From positions 1 through 18,198 of the forward strand of contig JAXIPB010000307.1 of assembly GCA_045403155.1 (NCBI GenBank): a stretch of 18,198 nucleotides of DNA. The letters run 5' to 3'. A program made the position numbers and the translations under genes. The notes beneath the pieces are model-generated. The model saw only the letters and a list, made by a program, of their open reading frames with translations. It did not search any database and was not told where the DNA came from. Positions within the stretch are counted from its first letter, which is position 1. Each line of letters begins with the position of its first letter. The stretch is from JAXIPB01 sp045403155 (lineage in GTDB: Bacteria; Actinomycetota; Actinomycetes; Mycobacteriales; Micromonosporaceae). Positions 1 through 6,647 of the stretch are shown here, in pieces.

Positions 1-540
1 GGTGGTCATCGCCGGCGCCGTCGGCAGCAGTCCGGCCACGATCGCGTCGGTGTGCTCCCGGGACAGGCCGGCGGTCCAGGCCGAGAACACCCGCGCCCGC
101 GGCTGGTCCAGCTCGCCGGTGCGCATTGCGGCGAGCACCGCTGGTAGCCGGGCCTGCAGGTCCCACACCAGCTCACACAGTTTCTTGGCCGCGGCTCGGG
201 TCAGGCGCAGCGTGGCCCGGACCTCGTCGGCGGCGAACTCGTCCGGCTCCCGCCCGATCGCCTTTCCGCCGGGCACCTCGTGCAGCAGCAGTGCTCCGAC
301 GGTGGTCAGCAGCTGCCCCTGTTCCCGGTTGGCCTGCCGCTGGCGGGCCTGCATCACATAGGTCAACGCCAACCCGGGCAGCCGCTCGGCGTCCAGCTCG
401 GCCAGGGCGGCGGCCAGCTCCGGCCCGGCCGGGATGTCGGCCAGCGCGTGCACCCGGGCCATCAGTGCCTCCAGCTCGGCCACCGCGGCCGGGTCGAGCC
501 CACCGACCGTCGTGGGGATGGAGGACTGGGCTGCCGGCAT
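1..540 (-). CDS. DUF222 domain protein (13E12-repeat / HNH endonuclease family), N-terminal part, cut by the window edge
   Basis: An open frame runs leftward from ATG at 540 for 180 codons to the window edge without a stop. The protein is Ala/Leu-rich and helical. It includes a stretch like ALTYVMQARQRQANREQ, then EFAADEVRATLRLTRAAAKK, then a TGELDQPRARVFSAW segment and GLSREHTDAIV. This order is typical of the DUF222 (13E12 repeat) region found in many actinobacterial proteins, usually followed by a C-terminal HNH nuclease domain. That domain would lie beyond the left edge and is not seen. The start is supported by TAGGAT at 547-552, exactly 6 nt before the ATG, the leaderless arrangement seen at four other genes here. 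Members are multicopy in actinobacterial genomes and their role is not well established. Family call good; nuclease activity not shown. Confidence 0.82.
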   Translation of the reverse strand, partial: MPAAQSSIPTTVGGLDPAAVAELEALMARVHALADIPAGPELAAALAELDAERLPGLALTYVMQARQRQANREQGQLLTTVGALLLHEVPGGKAIGREPDEFAADEVRATLRLTRAAAKKLCELVWDLQARLPAVLAAMRTGELDQPRARVFSAWTAGLSREHTDAIVAGLLPTAPAMTT

Positions 541-546
541 GCCGCC

Positions 547-552
547 ATCCTA
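547..552 (-). promoter_or_regulatory. -10 element for the DUF222 gene (leaderless)
   Basis: On the minus strand TAGGAT is followed by GGCGGC and then the ATG at 540. A TANNNT box 6-7 nt before the start codon places transcription initiation at or next to the start codon. No convincing -35 hexamer is seen at 16-19 nt. Confidence 0.5.
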
Positions 553-722
553 CCACCGCGCTGCAACATGCGTTCGACAAAAACGGGCGTGTCGTCACAC
601 ACGCCATAGAATTATTACGAAGATCGACTATCCAACGTGGATCCCCCGCGAGAGTCGCCCCGATCGCGCCACCAGCGCTGCGCCACCCGCAGTGATCGAT
701 CTCATTGGCCCTTCGCTACGGC

Positions 723-728
723 TACCCT
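723..728 (+). promoter_or_regulatory. -10 element for the glycosylase-family gene (leaderless)
   Basis: TACCCT is followed by GGGCTG and then GTG at 735. The same TANNNT-N6-start layout occurs at four other genes in the window. It favours GTG 735 over the upstream TTG at 705. The -35 region is not recognisable. Confidence 0.45.
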
Positions 729-734
729 GGGCTG

Positions 735-1667
735 GTGCAACCGACCGTCCTGTCTCGCGCCGGGTGGACGGCCCGCGCAGCCGCCCATCGGGCCCGGGTC
801 GACGGCTGGCTCGCCGCCCACCTCGAACGTCGCGACGGCGGCATGACGCACCCGGTCGAGGACTTTCTCTTCACGTACTACTCCCACCGCCCGGCCCGAC
901 TGCGGCGCTGGCACCCGGGTGCGGGCGTCGTCCTCTCCGGCGCCGATCCGGCCGACTTCGGCGTCAGCTACGTGACAACGGTGGGTGGGGCCACGCTCGA
1001 TACGCCGACGGTGCTCGGTCGGCGACGCGGATCCGTGACGGCGATCCGTGACCTGCTTGCCCGGTCGGCCGCCAGACCGGCCCAGTTCGGATGCTTCGGC
1101 ATGCACGAGTGGGCGATGGTCTACCGCCAGACGCAGGACCAGCTACGTCACAATGCGTGGCCGCTGCGGCTCAGTCCCGACGAGACCGCCGAGGTGGTCC
1201 AGGCCAACCGGATCCGGTGCAGCCACTACGACGCATACCGGTTCTTCACTCCGCCTGCTCGCCCGCTCAATCTGCTGTCGCCGACCCGAGACAGCCAGCC
1301 CGCGATGGAGCAGCCTGGCTGCCTGCACGCCAACATGGATCTCTACAAGTGGGCGTACAAGCTCTCCCCGCTGGTGCGCAGCGAACTGGTGGCCGACTGC
1401 TTCGAACTCGCCCGCGAAATCCGGGGACTCGACATGCGGGCCAGCCCGTATGACCTGGAAGACCTCGGCTATTCACCGATCCGGGTCGAAGAGCCCGACG
1501 GCCGGGTCGAGTACGTGGCCGCCCAGCGGGGCTTCACTGACCGCGCCGCGGTCCTGCGACACAGGCTGCTCGACGCGGTCGCCGCGGCCGAGCGATCAGC
1601 TCACCCAGCCGTACACCTGCCAAGCGATCCCGGCGACACCGGCCAGGCCGATCACAGCGAGATATGA
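735..1667 (+). CDS. 3-methyladenine DNA glycosylase-family protein (actinobacterial type)
   Basis: A 310-aa protein from GTG 735. It carries the conserved blocks of a family that actinobacterial genomes label 3-methyladenine DNA glycosylase: HPVEDFLFTYYSHRPARLRRWHPG near residues 39-62 (key residues DFLFTYYS and RRWHPG), FGCFGMHEWAMVYR in the middle, FFTPPARPLNLLSP, EQPGCLHANMDLYKWAYKLSP, and ELVADCFELAREIRGLDMRASPYDL. The His/Cys/Asp-rich blocks could be catalytic or metal-binding, but this is inference. The activity name is inherited from annotation; I see no HhH-GPD or AlkA-like motif. The family usually ends near the RHRLLDAVAAAERS stretch, so the last 20 or so residues are extra. They overlap the 3' end of the convergent 89-aa membrane protein gene by 72 bp. 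An in-frame TTG at 705 is an alternative start, but the -10 box at 723 argues for 735. Confidence 0.8.
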   Translation: MQPTVLSRAGWTARAAAHRARVDGWLAAHLERRDGGMTHPVEDFLFTYYSHRPARLRRWHPGAGVVLSGADPADFGVSYVTTVGGATLDTPTVLGRRRGSVTAIRDLLARSAARPAQFGCFGMHEWAMVYRQTQDQLRHNAWPLRLSPDETAEVVQANRIRCSHYDAYRFFTPPARPLNLLSPTRDSQPAMEQPGCLHANMDLYKWAYKLSPLVRSELVADCFELAREIRGLDMRASPYDLEDLGYSPIRVEEPDGRVEYVAAQRGFTDRAAVLRHRLLDAVAAAERSAHPAVHLPSDPGDTGQADHSEI

Positions 1668-1865
1668 CAGCACCAGGCGGGTGTCGCGGAGCACACACCG
1701 TGACCGCGTAAGGCCGGCTCGGCGCGCCCGCCAGTATCCAGCGAAGCCGAGGGCGGCGAACCCGGCGACCGCGAGCGGTCCGAGAATCCAGGCCAGGAGC
1801 GCCACGGTCGCGTACACGCAGAGCCGGAGTGGATCGAATGGTGCGCTGCCCTCACGCGTACTCAT
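1596..1865 (-). CDS. small two-helix membrane protein, last gene of the radical SAM/Lgt-like operon
   Basis: An 89-aa protein with two strongly hydrophobic segments, about residues 14-42 (LRLCVYATVALLAWILGPLA onward) and 64-87 (LVLSYLAVIGLAGVAGIAWQ onward), separated by a basic loop (RARRAGLTRSR). ATG 1865 is chosen because GGAGG lies 4 nt upstream and the ATG overlaps the TGA stop of the radical SAM gene as ATGA, so translation is probably coupled. The frame stays open upstream to 2012, but that part lies inside the radical SAM gene and has no membrane-protein character. No family is recognised. The position and coupling suggest a membrane partner or anchor for the upstream enzymes. The 3' end overlaps the opposite-strand glycosylase-family gene. 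Confidence 0.75.
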   Translation of the reverse strand: MSTREGSAPFDPLRLCVYATVALLAWILGPLAVAGFAALGFAGYWRARRAGLTRSRCVLRDTRLVLSYLAVIGLAGVAGIAWQVYGWVS

Positions 1866-3451
1866 CGTGCCTCCACAATGCCTAGTGATCTCCCTGCCGC
1901 CGGCGACCAGGCCAGGCGCTGGCCCGCCAGGGCCGGCCACGCCTGTACGGCACAGAATGGCGCGCACTGGTGTGCGTCGTCCGCGCCGCGCGTCGCCACG
2001 TGGACACAGCACTGGGCCAATCGCTCCTCGATCATCGTGGCCATGTCCATGAACGGCTTCACGGTGATGCGCTTGACCCGCTCTCCCAGGAGCTTGCGAA
2101 GCCGGGACTTCCCGCCGGGAAGCGCCGAGGAGGCGAGCGTCATCAGCGTCGACATCCCGAGGTCACAGTTCTCACAGATGTCCCGCCACAGCTCGCCGAC
2201 TCGCGGGTGGGACAGCGACGACTGCTCCGACAGCAGGCCTAGCAGCGAGTCCTTCACGGCAACCCTGAGCGCTGCCGGAAGCTCGACGTCCGCGATCCGG
2301 TTCGCCACCACGTCCGGGGCGAGGTCGAGGAACTCGAGCAGCTTCTCATGCCCGATGATCGCGGTCAATGAGCGCCATTCGCCCGCGTCGTCGCGCAGCA
2401 GGTAGCCCACTGAGCAGCAGTGCGGGTGCGAGCACGGCAACGCGGTCAGGTCGCGCCAGGTGACCAGATCCCCCGTCTGCGGCCCAAGCCGGGCGAGGAC
2501 ACCGGTGTGAGTCAGCCGATCCGACCAGTCGATCGCGCCGGACCGGCCGGAGCCGAACTGCGGCTGGATGCTGACGCCGCCGACGTACGGCGTGTCCAGC
2601 GCCCGTTTGACGACGGCCCCGATCTCCTCGTCGTTGGCTCCGAGTGCTGCGGTCATCGTGAGCGTAGTGAAGATGCCCCGCGCGCTCAAGCGCTCGATCG
2701 CGTGCTCCTTCAGCGAACGCAGGTCGCCGCCGCGGTGGTGCCTGCTCGCGTCGCCAGACTCGCCGTCGTACTGGAGGTAGACCTCCACGCGTTCCCGGTG
2801 TTCGGATATCAGGTCCAGCAGATCGTCGTCGCGAGCGAGGCGGACCCCGTTGGTGTTGATGAGGACGCGTACGACATTGCGCGCCGCGACCTCGCGAAGC
2901 AGCGCCGCCAGGTCGGGGTAGAGCGTCGGCTCACCGCCGGAGAGCATCAGCACGTCGATGCGGCCGTTCTCCCGCGATAGCCTGGTGTCGAGGCTCTTGA
3001 GGACGTCAGCCAGCGGCGCCACCCCGGTCAGTTCGGGCGATGAATCGGTGAAGCAGGTTGGGCAGCGGAGATTGCACTCTGCCGTGATGTCGGCGAGCAG
3101 GATGCACGTGTGCTGGGTCTGCATCTCCGGCAGACCACGCAGGTACGCCGACGGAACCGGATCAAAGTTCCCGCGCACATCTGCCCTGTGCCGCTTGGTC
3201 GGCGCGGTCCACTGCTCCAGATAGCGCAGGATCTCGGGCGACTCGTCGTACATCGTCGTGACGAGGCCATGCTCCGGGCAGCCGCGCTCCAACCAGATCC
3301 GATCGTCGCGTTCGACCAGCCACCCTGACAGCCGCGCCACCATCTGTAGTGGACGGTTGGGCTCCTCTGCATGGCACTGAGGGCAGAACGCGTTGACGTA
3401 GCGGTGAATCCGGTCGCCTCGCAATCCCATCCCCATTCCCGGCGCTGTCAT
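1862..3451 (-). CDS. cysteine-rich radical SAM protein, Tes/MJ0619 (tetraether lipid synthase)-like
   Basis: A 529-aa radical SAM enzyme. C126-x3-C130-x2-C133 (CNLRCPTC) is the canonical [4Fe-4S]/SAM motif, and SGGEPT at 171-176 is the SAM-binding GGE motif. Extra cysteines: CPQC at 23-26 plus C58 (a rubredoxin-like N-terminal site), C340 with CC 345-346 (PCSHPHCC), CENC at 426-429, CC 481-482, and C496/C500. The C-terminal pattern (FMDMATMIEER, then QCCVH, then CAPFC) resembles the ending of the archaeal MJ0619 family as I recall it. MJ0619 is the tetraether lipid synthase that joins lipid tails by C-C bonds. Substrate here is unknown; a lipid role is inferred from family resemblance and the Lgt-like neighbour. 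The ATG at 3451 follows GGAGGTG by 6 nt and overlaps the lgt-like stop as ATGA. The stop overlaps the next gene the same way. The enzyme is predicted soluble or peripheral, with flanking genes supplying membrane segments. Radical SAM call near certain; Tes-like subfamily probable. Confidence 0.92.
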   Translation of the reverse strand: MTAPGMGMGLRGDRIHRYVNAFCPQCHAEEPNRPLQMVARLSGWLVERDDRIWLERGCPEHGLVTTMYDESPEILRYLEQWTAPTKRHRADVRGNFDPVPSAYLRGLPEMQTQHTCILLADITAECNLRCPTCFTDSSPELTGVAPLADVLKSLDTRLSRENGRIDVLMLSGGEPTLYPDLAALLREVAARNVVRVLINTNGVRLARDDDLLDLISEHRERVEVYLQYDGESGDASRHHRGGDLRSLKEHAIERLSARGIFTTLTMTAALGANDEEIGAVVKRALDTPYVGGVSIQPQFGSGRSGAIDWSDRLTHTGVLARLGPQTGDLVTWRDLTALPCSHPHCCSVGYLLRDDAGEWRSLTAIIGHEKLLEFLDLAPDVVANRIADVELPAALRVAVKDSLLGLLSEQSSLSHPRVGELWRDICENCDLGMSTLMTLASSALPGGKSRLRKLLGERVKRITVKPFMDMATMIEERLAQCCVHVATRGADDAHQCAPFCAVQAWPALAGQRLAWSPAAGRSLGIVEAR

Positions 3452-4245
3452 GACTGCACCTCCACCGAGTGATGGGACACAACACGGCTATAGACGCCTC
3501 TTCTCGTTTGGCGGACGAGATGCCAGACGAGAAGCGGCAGGCAGGCGAGCAGAAACAGCTGCGGCCGGGTCAGGCCGGCGAAGGCCACCTCGTTGCCGCG
3601 TACGAACTCGACTGCGAATCGGAATCCGGCGTACCCGGCGACGTACAGCTTGAACAGCTCACCCGGTTCGCTGATATGTTCGCGCAGCCACACCAGGGCC
3701 GCGAACGCCGCCACGTGGAACGCGATCTCGTACGCGAACGATGGGTGCAGGGGCACGCCGGCGACGGCCCCAGGGATCGCCGCCGCCGCCTGCGGCGTGA
3801 GCGTGATCGCCCAGGGCAGGTCGGTCGGCGTGCCGGGAAGTTCGGTGAGTAGGCAGCCCACGCGACCGACCGCCATGCCGATCGCCACCGCCGGCGCGAA
3901 CAGGTCGCCCGTCTTCGTGCGATACCCGGTGAGCCTCTTCGCCGCGAGCGCCCCGAAGTAGGCGCCAACGAGCCCGGAGAGAATGCTGCGATTGCCGTAG
4001 AGCCACTGTTCGATAAGGGAGGCATTCTGGCGAATATCCAGATGCTGCATCCAGGTCCCGAGCCGGCCGAGCAGGGCGCCGCCCAGGAGCGCGCCGGCGA
4101 CGACGACCCAGATTCGATCATCGGCGATCCCCCGCCGCCGGACCTCCGCTAGGAAGACGAGGGCCGCGGCGAGGACGCCCACACCGACGAAGAGGTCATG
4201 AGTGCCGATCGGGATCGGCCCGAGATGCCCGAGCGTCGGGACCAC
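3448..4245 (-). CDS. Lgt-like (prolipoprotein diacylglyceryl transferase family) membrane protein, probably not a canonical Lgt
   Basis: A polytopic membrane protein of about 265 aa with the Lgt fold pattern. It has an N-terminal IPIGTHDLFVGVGVLAAALVF helix region, the signature region VGRVGCLLTELPGTPTDLPW, HPSFAYEI (Lgt has HPTQLYE), and GFRFAVEFVRGNE near the C-terminus (Lgt has YRFxxEFxR). Lgt moves diacylglyceryl from phosphatidylglycerol to the lipobox cysteine of lipoproteins. Here the signature reads GRVGC rather than GRxGN, and the stretch aligned with the catalytic HGG segment (SGLVGAYFG) has no His. A divergent lipid-binding paralogue is therefore more likely than the housekeeping Lgt. 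Two in-frame GTG codons lie at 4251 and 4245. GAGGGG sits directly against 4251 but 6 nt before 4245, so 4245 is preferred. The gene starts about 35 nt after the upstream membrane gene and overlaps the radical SAM gene by ATGA. Confidence 0.85.
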   Translation of the reverse strand: MVPTLGHLGPIPIGTHDLFVGVGVLAAALVFLAEVRRRGIADDRIWVVVAGALLGGALLGRLGTWMQHLDIRQNASLIEQWLYGNRSILSGLVGAYFGALAAKRLTGYRTKTGDLFAPAVAIGMAVGRVGCLLTELPGTPTDLPWAITLTPQAAAAIPGAVAGVPLHPSFAYEIAFHVAAFAALVWLREHISEPGELFKLYVAGYAGFRFAVEFVRGNEVAFAGLTRPQLFLLACLPLLVWHLVRQTRRGVYSRVVSHHSVEVQS

Positions 4246-4280
4246 CGCCACCCCCTCGTGTCGTCGGGCACACCGTTGGC

Positions 4281-4742
4281 CTAAGCGGTCCGGAGCAGCG
4301 CGATACAGACGCCACCGCCGACGAGCACACCTATCGCGATGCTGATCAGTAAACCGGCGCCAAAGCCCCGGGTGCGCTCCACGATCACCAGCACCAATCC
4401 GGCGGCGAACAGCACAGCGCTGGCGAGAGCGCCGAAGACCACCAACCCGATCGCCCAGTAGCCCTGGTCGTCACGCCCGCTCGCGACCGGCAGGAGATAC
4501 GCGATCAGGTAGAGCAGCAGGCCAACGCCGATGCCGACCAACGGAGCGTATCGACCGAGCCACTCGCGAGGCGGCGGGGGACCACTCTCGGTCGTAGAGA
4601 CCTGTGGCGCGCTCGGCAGCGGCGGGGGCTGTGGGGGCTGCGGCGGCTGCTGCGGCGGCTGTTGCGGCGGCTGTTGTGGCGGTTGCTGTTCGTCGGGGTG
4701 CTCTTGATCGGAGGGGCCGGGCTCGCCGGCCGGATCGGACAT
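4281..4742 (-). CDS. Pro/Gln-rich three-helix membrane protein
   Basis: A 153-aa protein. Residues 1-60 are acidic then Pro/Gln-rich (runs of QQPP between about 19 and 41), disordered and probably cytosolic. Three hydrophobic segments follow at about 66-87, 96-121 and 126-150. ATG 4742 is chosen because it overlaps the TGA of the preceding 43-aa gene as TGATG and starts the sensible composition. The frame remains open upstream to 5000, but that part is antisense-like, Arg/Pro-rich and overlaps the cimA 3' end. No recognised family. The architecture (proline-rich tail plus a small integral domain) is common among actinobacterial membrane proteins of unknown function. Position between the 43-aa peptide and the Lgt-like gene, with only a short gap to the latter, places it in the same operon. 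Confidence 0.78.
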   Translation of the reverse strand: MSDPAGEPGPSDQEHPDEQQPPQQPPQQPPQQPPQPPQPPPLPSAPQVSTTESGPPPPREWLGRYAPLVGIGVGLLLYLIAYLLPVASGRDDQGYWAIGLVVFGALASAVLFAAGLVLVIVERTRGFGAGLLISIAIGVLVGGGVCIALLRTA

Positions 4743-4873
4743 CAGCCCGCCCGGACGACGAGGAGGCCGGTGCGGCCAGATCCTGGAATCGCCAGGACGG
4801 CTGCCTGGACGACGATGCCGATGAGCGTGCCGACGAGTGGCCGTCCAGCACGAAACGTTGGTGTCTCGATCAC
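4742..4873 (-). CDS. 43-aa hydrophobic peptide, first gene of the radical SAM/Lgt-like operon
   Basis: GTG at 4873 opens a 43-codon frame beginning MIETPTFRAGRPLVG. It has one hydrophobic stretch (LVGTLIGIVVQAAVLAIPG) and a basic, hydrophobic end (GRTGLLVVRAG). Its TGA overlaps the ATG of the next gene (TGATG). A good promoter sits directly in front: TTGTCC, 18 nt, TAGCGT, 6 nt, GTG, so the message is probably leaderless. Promoter fit, stop/start overlap and hydrophobic character together support a real gene. It may be a single-pass membrane microprotein or a coupling peptide that controls entry into the operon. No homologue is recognised. Confidence 0.62.
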   Translation of the reverse strand: MIETPTFRAGRPLVGTLIGIVVQAAVLAIPGSGRTGLLVVRAG

Positions 4874-4879
4874 GGCCGC

Positions 4880-4909
4880 ACGCTAGCGGACAGCCGATCG
4901 CCCGGACAA
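4880..4909 (-). promoter_or_regulatory. promoter of the five-gene radical SAM/Lgt-like operon
   Basis: On the minus strand, TTGTCC (4904-4909), 18-nt spacer, TAGCGT (4880-4885), then GCGGCC and GTG at 4873. It starts 6 nt after the cimA stop codon at 4915-4917. No terminator is visible between cimA and this promoter, so some readthrough from cimA is possible. Confidence 0.6.
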
Positions 4910-4914
4910 TGGGC

Positions 4915-6537
4915 TTAAGGGTTGACCTGGCCGGCTCGATGGGACTCGTGAGCCAATCCATACGCGAGGGCGTCGACGAGGGCCTGCCAGCTCGACTCAA
5001 CGACGTTCTCGTGAACGCCGACGGTTACCCAGTCGCGCCCGTCGTCGCCGTGCGTCTCCACCAGCACCCGGGTGATCGCGCCGGTGCCGTGTGAGCCCTC
5101 CAGGATTCGTACCTTGTAGTCGGCCAGCTCGAACGCGGCCAGGCCCGGGTAATGCCGCGACAGCGCCACCCGAAGTGCCTCGTCGAGGGCGTTGACCGGA
5201 CCGTTCCCGTCGGCGGTGGCGATAACCCGCTCCCCCTTCACCCGCACCTTCACCGTCGCCTCCGAGACGACGGCACCGTCCTCGCGGTGCTCGACGATGA
5301 CCCGGTAGGACTCCAGGTCGAACGGTGCCGTCGCCGCCCCTAACTCGTCGCGCACCATGAGTTCGAAGGACGCGTCGGCCGCCTCGAACGACCAGCCGGC
5401 CGCCTCCATCTCCTTGACCCGTTTGGTCACGCGCGACAGTGTGTCCGGATGGTCGGCCAGATCCAGACCGAGCTCGCGCGATTTGAGCTCGATGCTGGCC
5501 CGACCGGCCATCTCGGTAACCAGGATCTTCATGTCGTTGCCCACTATGGCCGGGTCTATGTGGTTGTAGAGCACCGGATCCACCTTGATCGCGCTCGCGT
5601 GCAGCCCCGCCTTGTGAGCGAAGGCAGCCGCCCCGACATACGCCTGGTGGGTGTCGGGGGCGAGGTTCGCGATGTCCGCGATGGCGTGGGAGACCCGCAC
5701 CATCTGTTCCAGGCATCCATCCGGTAGGACAGGCAGCCCGAGCTTGAGCTGAAGGTTGGCCACGGTGGCGAAGAGATCGGCGTTACCGGGCCGCTCACCG
5801 TAGCCGTTGGCCGTGCACTGGAAGTGGCGCACGCCCGCCTCGACGGCGGCGACGGTGTTGGCGACCGCACACGAGGTGTCGTTCTGGCAATGGATGCCGA
5901 GCCGGCGTACCGCGTCGTCGGATGTGGAGCCGAGGATCGTCGCGAGGCGCTCTGACACCTCCGTCACGGCGCCCGTCACCATCGACGGAAGCATCCCTCC
6001 GTTGGTGTCGCACATGACAGCGACCTCGGCGCCGGCCTCGAGCGCGGCGGCGGCCACTGAGGCCGTGTACGACGGGTCGAAGCGGAAGCCATCGAAGAAG
6101 TGCTCGCAGTCAAGGAAGACGCGCCGGCCCTCTCTGCGAAAGAACTCCACCGTGTCGCGGACCATCGCGAGGTTCTCCTCCCGCGTCGTCCGCAGCGCGC
6201 GCTTCACATGGCGCACGTCAGACTTCGCCACCAGGCAGACTGCCGGCGTCTCGGCGTCAAGCAGCGCCCTTACCTGCGGATCCGACTCGGCCGTCAGGTC
6301 GGCTCGCCGGGTCGAACCGAAGGCCACGAGGACAGCGTGCTTCAGGTCCAGTTCGGCCTTGGCCCTTCGGAAGAATTCGGTGTCCTTGGGCATCGCGCCC
6401 GGCCAACCGCCCTCGATGAAACCGACGCCGACCTCATCGAGCAGGCGCGCCACCGCCAGCTTGTCGACGACGGAGTACGTGATGCCCTCGCGTTGGGCGC
6501 CGTCCCGCAGCGTGGTGTCGAATACCTGGTACGTCAT
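4915..6537 (-). CDS. cimA: citramalate synthase (CimA)
   Basis: A 540-aa member of the LeuA/HMGL family. CimA condenses pyruvate and acetyl-CoA to (R)-citramalate, the threonine-independent entry to 2-oxobutyrate for isoleucine. VFDTTLRDGAQREG at 5-18 holds the DTTLRDG catalytic/metal motif, and IEGGWPGAMPKD at 41-52 is typical of CimA rather than LeuA. HCQND at 216-220 is the metal loop and GYGERPGNADL at 245-255 the family signature. The C-terminal 140 or so residues form the LeuA-type allosteric dimer domain. The metal loop reads H-C-Q where LeuA has H-x-H. ATG 6537 has AGGG 8 nt upstream. A leader peptide rich in Ile codons and an intrinsic terminator precede it (6582-6682), so attenuation by isoleucine supply is likely. 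Homocitrate or isopropylmalate synthase is less likely given the GGWPGAMPKD motif. Confidence 0.93.
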   Translation of the reverse strand: MTYQVFDTTLRDGAQREGITYSVVDKLAVARLLDEVGVGFIEGGWPGAMPKDTEFFRRAKAELDLKHAVLVAFGSTRRADLTAESDPQVRALLDAETPAVCLVAKSDVRHVKRALRTTREENLAMVRDTVEFFRREGRRVFLDCEHFFDGFRFDPSYTASVAAAALEAGAEVAVMCDTNGGMLPSMVTGAVTEVSERLATILGSTSDDAVRRLGIHCQNDTSCAVANTVAAVEAGVRHFQCTANGYGERPGNADLFATVANLQLKLGLPVLPDGCLEQMVRVSHAIADIANLAPDTHQAYVGAAAFAHKAGLHASAIKVDPVLYNHIDPAIVGNDMKILVTEMAGRASIELKSRELGLDLADHPDTLSRVTKRVKEMEAAGWSFEAADASFELMVRDELGAATAPFDLESYRVIVEHREDGAVVSEATVKVRVKGERVIATADGNGPVNALDEALRVALSRHYPGLAAFELADYKVRILEGSHGTGAITRVLVETHGDDGRDWVTVGVHENVVESSWQALVDALAYGLAHESHRAGQVNP

Positions 6538-6581
6538 GCTGGGTTCCCTATTCTCGCAACGTCATCTGGGCTGGGTCGACG

Positions 6582-6615
6582 CAAACAAAAGACCCCCCGC
6601 GGAGTGCGGGAGGTC
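6582..6615 (-). terminator. intrinsic terminator (attenuator) in the cimA leader
   Basis: On the minus strand GACCTCCCGC, loop ACTCC, GCGGGGGGTC forms a 10-bp stem (one U-G pair), directly followed by TTTTGTTTG. It lies about 45 nt before the cimA start and after the leader peptide, so it can end transcription before cimA. Confidence 0.82.
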
Positions 6616-6616
6616 T

Positions 6617-6647
6617 GCGCGCGCAGGTCGTGCTGGTCTGCGCGCGC
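6617..6647 (-). promoter_or_regulatory. pause-type hairpin at the end of the cimA leader peptide
   Basis: GCGCGCGCAG and CTGCGCGCGC are perfect 10-nt complements around an 11-nt loop. The first base is the last base of the leader peptide stop codon. This fits the 1:2 hairpin of ribosome-mediated attenuators. A convincing antiterminator pairing was not found by eye. Confidence 0.6.

Noticed and set aside
1048..2052. Long plus-strand open frame (334 codons)
   Set aside because: It overlaps the glycosylase-family gene in another frame and the radical SAM operon on the other strand; Arg/Ser/Pro composition and no motif.
4620..4690. Repeat track encoding Pro/Gln as a possible sequencing artefact
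   Set aside because: It keeps the reading frame of a protein with three good membrane helices and both operon overlaps, so it is most likely a real low-complexity coding stretch.
4743..5000. N-terminal extension of the Pro/Gln-rich membrane protein
   Set aside because: It would overlap the cimA 3' end and the operon promoter; composition is shadow-like, and the ATG at 4742 has the TGATG overlap with the 43-aa gene.
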